Assembly (NCBI GenBank): GCA_036351335.1
Contig: JAZBOW010000073.1
Span: forward strand, 1 to 8,882
Reading direction: 5' to 3'
Origin: UBA4459 sp036351335
GTDB taxonomy: Bacteria > Bacteroidota > Bacteroidia > Bacteroidales > F082
DNA length: 8,882 bases
How positions within the stretch are numbered: position 1 is the first letter of the stretch; each line of letters starts with the position of its first letter. The translations under genes and the position numbers were made by a program. The notes under the pieces were generated by a model that worked only from the letters and a program-made list of their open reading frames with translations, had not been told where the DNA came from and searched no databases. This document shows positions 7,049 through 8,882 of this stretch, piece after piece.

Positions 7049-8882
7049 TTATTTCCAAAAGCGCAGAACCAATGTTTCTGCGAGTAACAATAAAAGTGCG
7101 AAGATAATAAATAGCTTCCATAATTGGTTTTCCTTTTCAACAGTATTTAGCATTTCTAAATAACCTGCATTACCGGCCGATAATACCTGAACATGGCGTA
7201 AGCCCTCTGATTCAATTTGTTCGCGAAGTTCATCCTCTGAATAAAATTCAAGTTGCGATTCAGCACGGTCGTAGTTATATGCGAAAACATATTCAGGTTT
7301 TTCATCCCATATCAGATCATAGAATCCATCGGTTTCAATACCATCATGCATATTAAGCATCAAACCCTGGCTCATAAATTGCTGTTCCGGTATAAAAGTG
7401 TATTCGGCTTCATGTTTTTTTACGCTCACTGGCTGGTCATTCACAGGCTGAAAGACTGTGCTGTTTATTACGATCTTTTGGTCTTTGCTGATAGTACGAA
7501 ACAAGGCTTCGTATGCATCACCTTCCACAGCAGCCCCATACATAACGGGCACAAATAAAGGGTGTGACGCGAAATTGGTGTATCTACGGTCGAGGGGTGC
7601 GGCCAGCAAATACAAATGGCCATTTCCAATCTTTTTTGTAGCCAGAAAATCATCACCATTTAACAGGCGGATCAGGGTTTCTATCCCTGAATTTACATGA
7701 AACCCGTATCGAAAGTGACTGAAAACGACAGGAAAATCGGCGTTTTTAGGAACCTTATTAACTGACTCCCTAAAGAGTGCATGTTCTTTCTTCAAGCCCA
7801 CTACCCTGCTCACGGCCTCATCAAATCCATTTATACTACCTGCTCCAAAAGACGCTAACAACTGGTTTTCTTTTGTTTTATCTTCGTTTGTACTTGGAAT
7901 AAACATCAGGTTGCCACCCGCTTCGGTGTACTTCATCAATTGCCCGTTAAGTCCACTTGAATAAGAAGGTAAACTATTGAGAATGATAAGATTGAAATTA
8001 AATAGCTCATCGTATTTCACCCTTCTGTAATCCATTTTTTGGTATGAAAACAAACTGTCGGAGCCATAAAACAAGGCCAGGCCACCTGATGGTTTTTCAT
8101 CACCAATTTCAAGCACACCTACCTCTTTTTTAACATTGAATGTAAAGTAAAACCGGTCGTCAAAAGTGATGGGGAAATCCTCAATTTCAAGTGTTGCATA
8201 ATGCCAACCTGTTTGCCGTGCTGAAAAACTCATGGAAATGATCTCAAAGCCTCCTGCAATTATGTCCACGCCTGCTACTGCCTTTTGCTGACCATTGATC
8301 CGTAGTTTCAAAGGAATTTTTTCAAAATCCAGATCAGAGCTGTTTTTCAATCGTACATTCAGCGTGATCTTGCGATTTGGGATCAGTACGGGATCCGATA
8401 GCCAGCAACTGTCAATATAAATATTCCGCTTTTGCAGATGGGTCATGGGCATCAAATACTTTAAAGCCGAAGTGTCTTTTGCAATAGGGGAAAGATCAAC
8501 GTGGTTTTTCTGGAAGTCAGAAAAGATATACATCTCATAAGTACTGTAATCCTTTTCAGAAGCTATTGAAGTAGCCTTAGATACAATATAACTGAGGTTG
8601 CGGCTTGCCGGTGATATTTCCAGTCGGTCTATTTCGTTCAGTGTTGTTTCTTTGGTAAGTATGCGCCGTTGACCTGACCCCGCTTCATTGGTAAGCAACA
8701 CAAAACGGGTATCGCGTGCCGATCGGCTTACCAACTCGCGTGCCTTGCTTACCGCCTCTTCAAACAGCCTGCCATTCTCTCCTTCCGCCATCATACTGAA
8801 AGAATTGTCAATATAAATAGTGGATAAAGCATCAGCAGCCAGTATCTGACTGTCATTTTTTCTGAACACAGGCTCAGCAAAA
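7049..8882 (-). CDS. BatA-domain/von Willebrand factor A membrane protein, 5' end outside window
   Basis: The frame is open to the right edge, so the start lies outside. A GTG at 8869 is in frame but is not the likely start: the visible sequence begins FAEPVF, matching the end of the second N-terminal membrane helix (typically LAFAQPF) of the BatA N-terminal domain, so roughly 80-90 residues are missing. Counting from the GTG codon, a vWA domain follows with MIDAS motif DNSFS (Asp21, Ser23, Ser25) and a later acidic site in IFSDFQ (Asp118). Next come a beta-sandwich stretch (about 150-245) and a glutamine-amidotransferase-like Rossmann region (about 250-330 and beyond). A single C-terminal membrane helix (about 585-602) ends in RFWK. 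The protein is therefore anchored at both ends with its domains probably facing the periplasm. Such proteins are widespread in Bacteroidota and related to the Bat (Bacteroides aerotolerance) set, but their exact role is not established. parC follows by 23 bp. Confidence 0.9.
   Translation of the reverse strand, partial: FAEPVFRKNDSQILAADALSTIYIDNSFSMMAEGENGRLFEEAVSKARELVSRSARDTRFVLLTNEAGSGQRRILTKETTLNEIDRLEISPASRNLSYIVSKATSIASEKDYSTYEMYIFSDFQKNHVDLSPIAKDTSALKYLMPMTHLQKRNIYIDSCWLSDPVLIPNRKITLNVRLKNSSDLDFEKIPLKLRINGQQKAVAGVDIIAGGFEIISMSFSARQTGWHYATLEIEDFPITFDDRFYFTFNVKKEVGVLEIGDEKPSGGLALFYGSDSLFSYQKMDYRRVKYDELFNFNLIILNSLPSYSSGLNGQLMKYTEAGGNLMFIPSTNEDKTKENQLLASFGAGSINGFDEAVSRVVGLKKEHALFRESVNKVPKNADFPVVFSHFRYGFHVNSGIETLIRLLNGDDFLATKKIGNGHLYLLAAPLDRRYTNFASHPLFVPVMYGAAVEGDAYEALFRTISKDQKIVINSTVFQPVNDQPVSVKKHEAEYTFIPEQQFMSQGLMLNMHDGIETDGFYDLIWDEKPEYVFAYNYDRAESQLEFYSEDELREQIESEGLRHVQVLSAGNAGYLEMLNTVEKENQLWKLFIIFALLLLLAETLVLRFWK

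Noticed and set aside
4722..7700. Plus-strand and minor minus-strand frames within parC and the vWA gene
   Set aside because: The overlapping parC and vWA frames have strong family motifs; these are shadows.
8867..8869. GTG at 8869 as the start of the vWA protein
   Set aside because: The frame stays open to the edge and the upstream residues FAEP match the end of the expected N-terminal membrane helix, so the gene is truncated by the window.

Overview
The window reads as chromosomal DNA of a member of the Bacteroidota, possibly of the Cytophagia type, though the exact lineage cannot be fixed from sequence alone. Three things point there: a BatA/vWA membrane protein with the Bacteroidota-style domain order, a topoisomerase IV A subunit with the quinolone-pocket sequence HPHGDASIGD and a long charged tail, and gene starts without Shine-Dalgarno sequences. 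All five genes lie on the minus strand, so transcription runs from high to low coordinates. About 98% of the window is coding.

Right part (8882 to 4308): a 5'-truncated BatA-type von Willebrand factor A membrane protein is followed after 23 bp by a full-length topoisomerase IV subunit A (parC). The spacing suggests cotranscription, but no functional link is apparent. A 125-bp gap (4183-4307) follows. It holds a perfect 9-bp inverted repeat just downstream of parC and a Bacteroidota-like -7 promoter element just upstream of the next gene. It is the only real intergenic space in the window and the likely boundary between two transcription units.

Left part (4182 to 1): a tight cassette of three genes of unknown function, with gaps of 6 and 15 bp. 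In order they are a 204-residue protein that looks like a winged helix with a C-terminal cysteine cluster, a 426-residue protein with a soluble N-terminal region, a helical stalk and two C-terminal membrane helices laid out like CorA but without the GMN motif, and a large tandem AAA+ ATPase of the CbxX/CfqX (SpoVK-like) family. The ATPase N-terminal region contains a duplicated, probably beta-rich module with a GWGT motif. It runs off the left edge inside its second AAA domain.

The most interesting content is this cassette: a putative DNA-binding or metal-sensing protein, a CorA-like membrane protein and a substrate-remodelling ATPase that were probably inherited together. No function can be assigned from sequence alone. 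A membrane-associated remodelling or stress/defence system is one speculative reading. No RNA genes, CRISPR arrays, insertion sequences or phage genes were seen.
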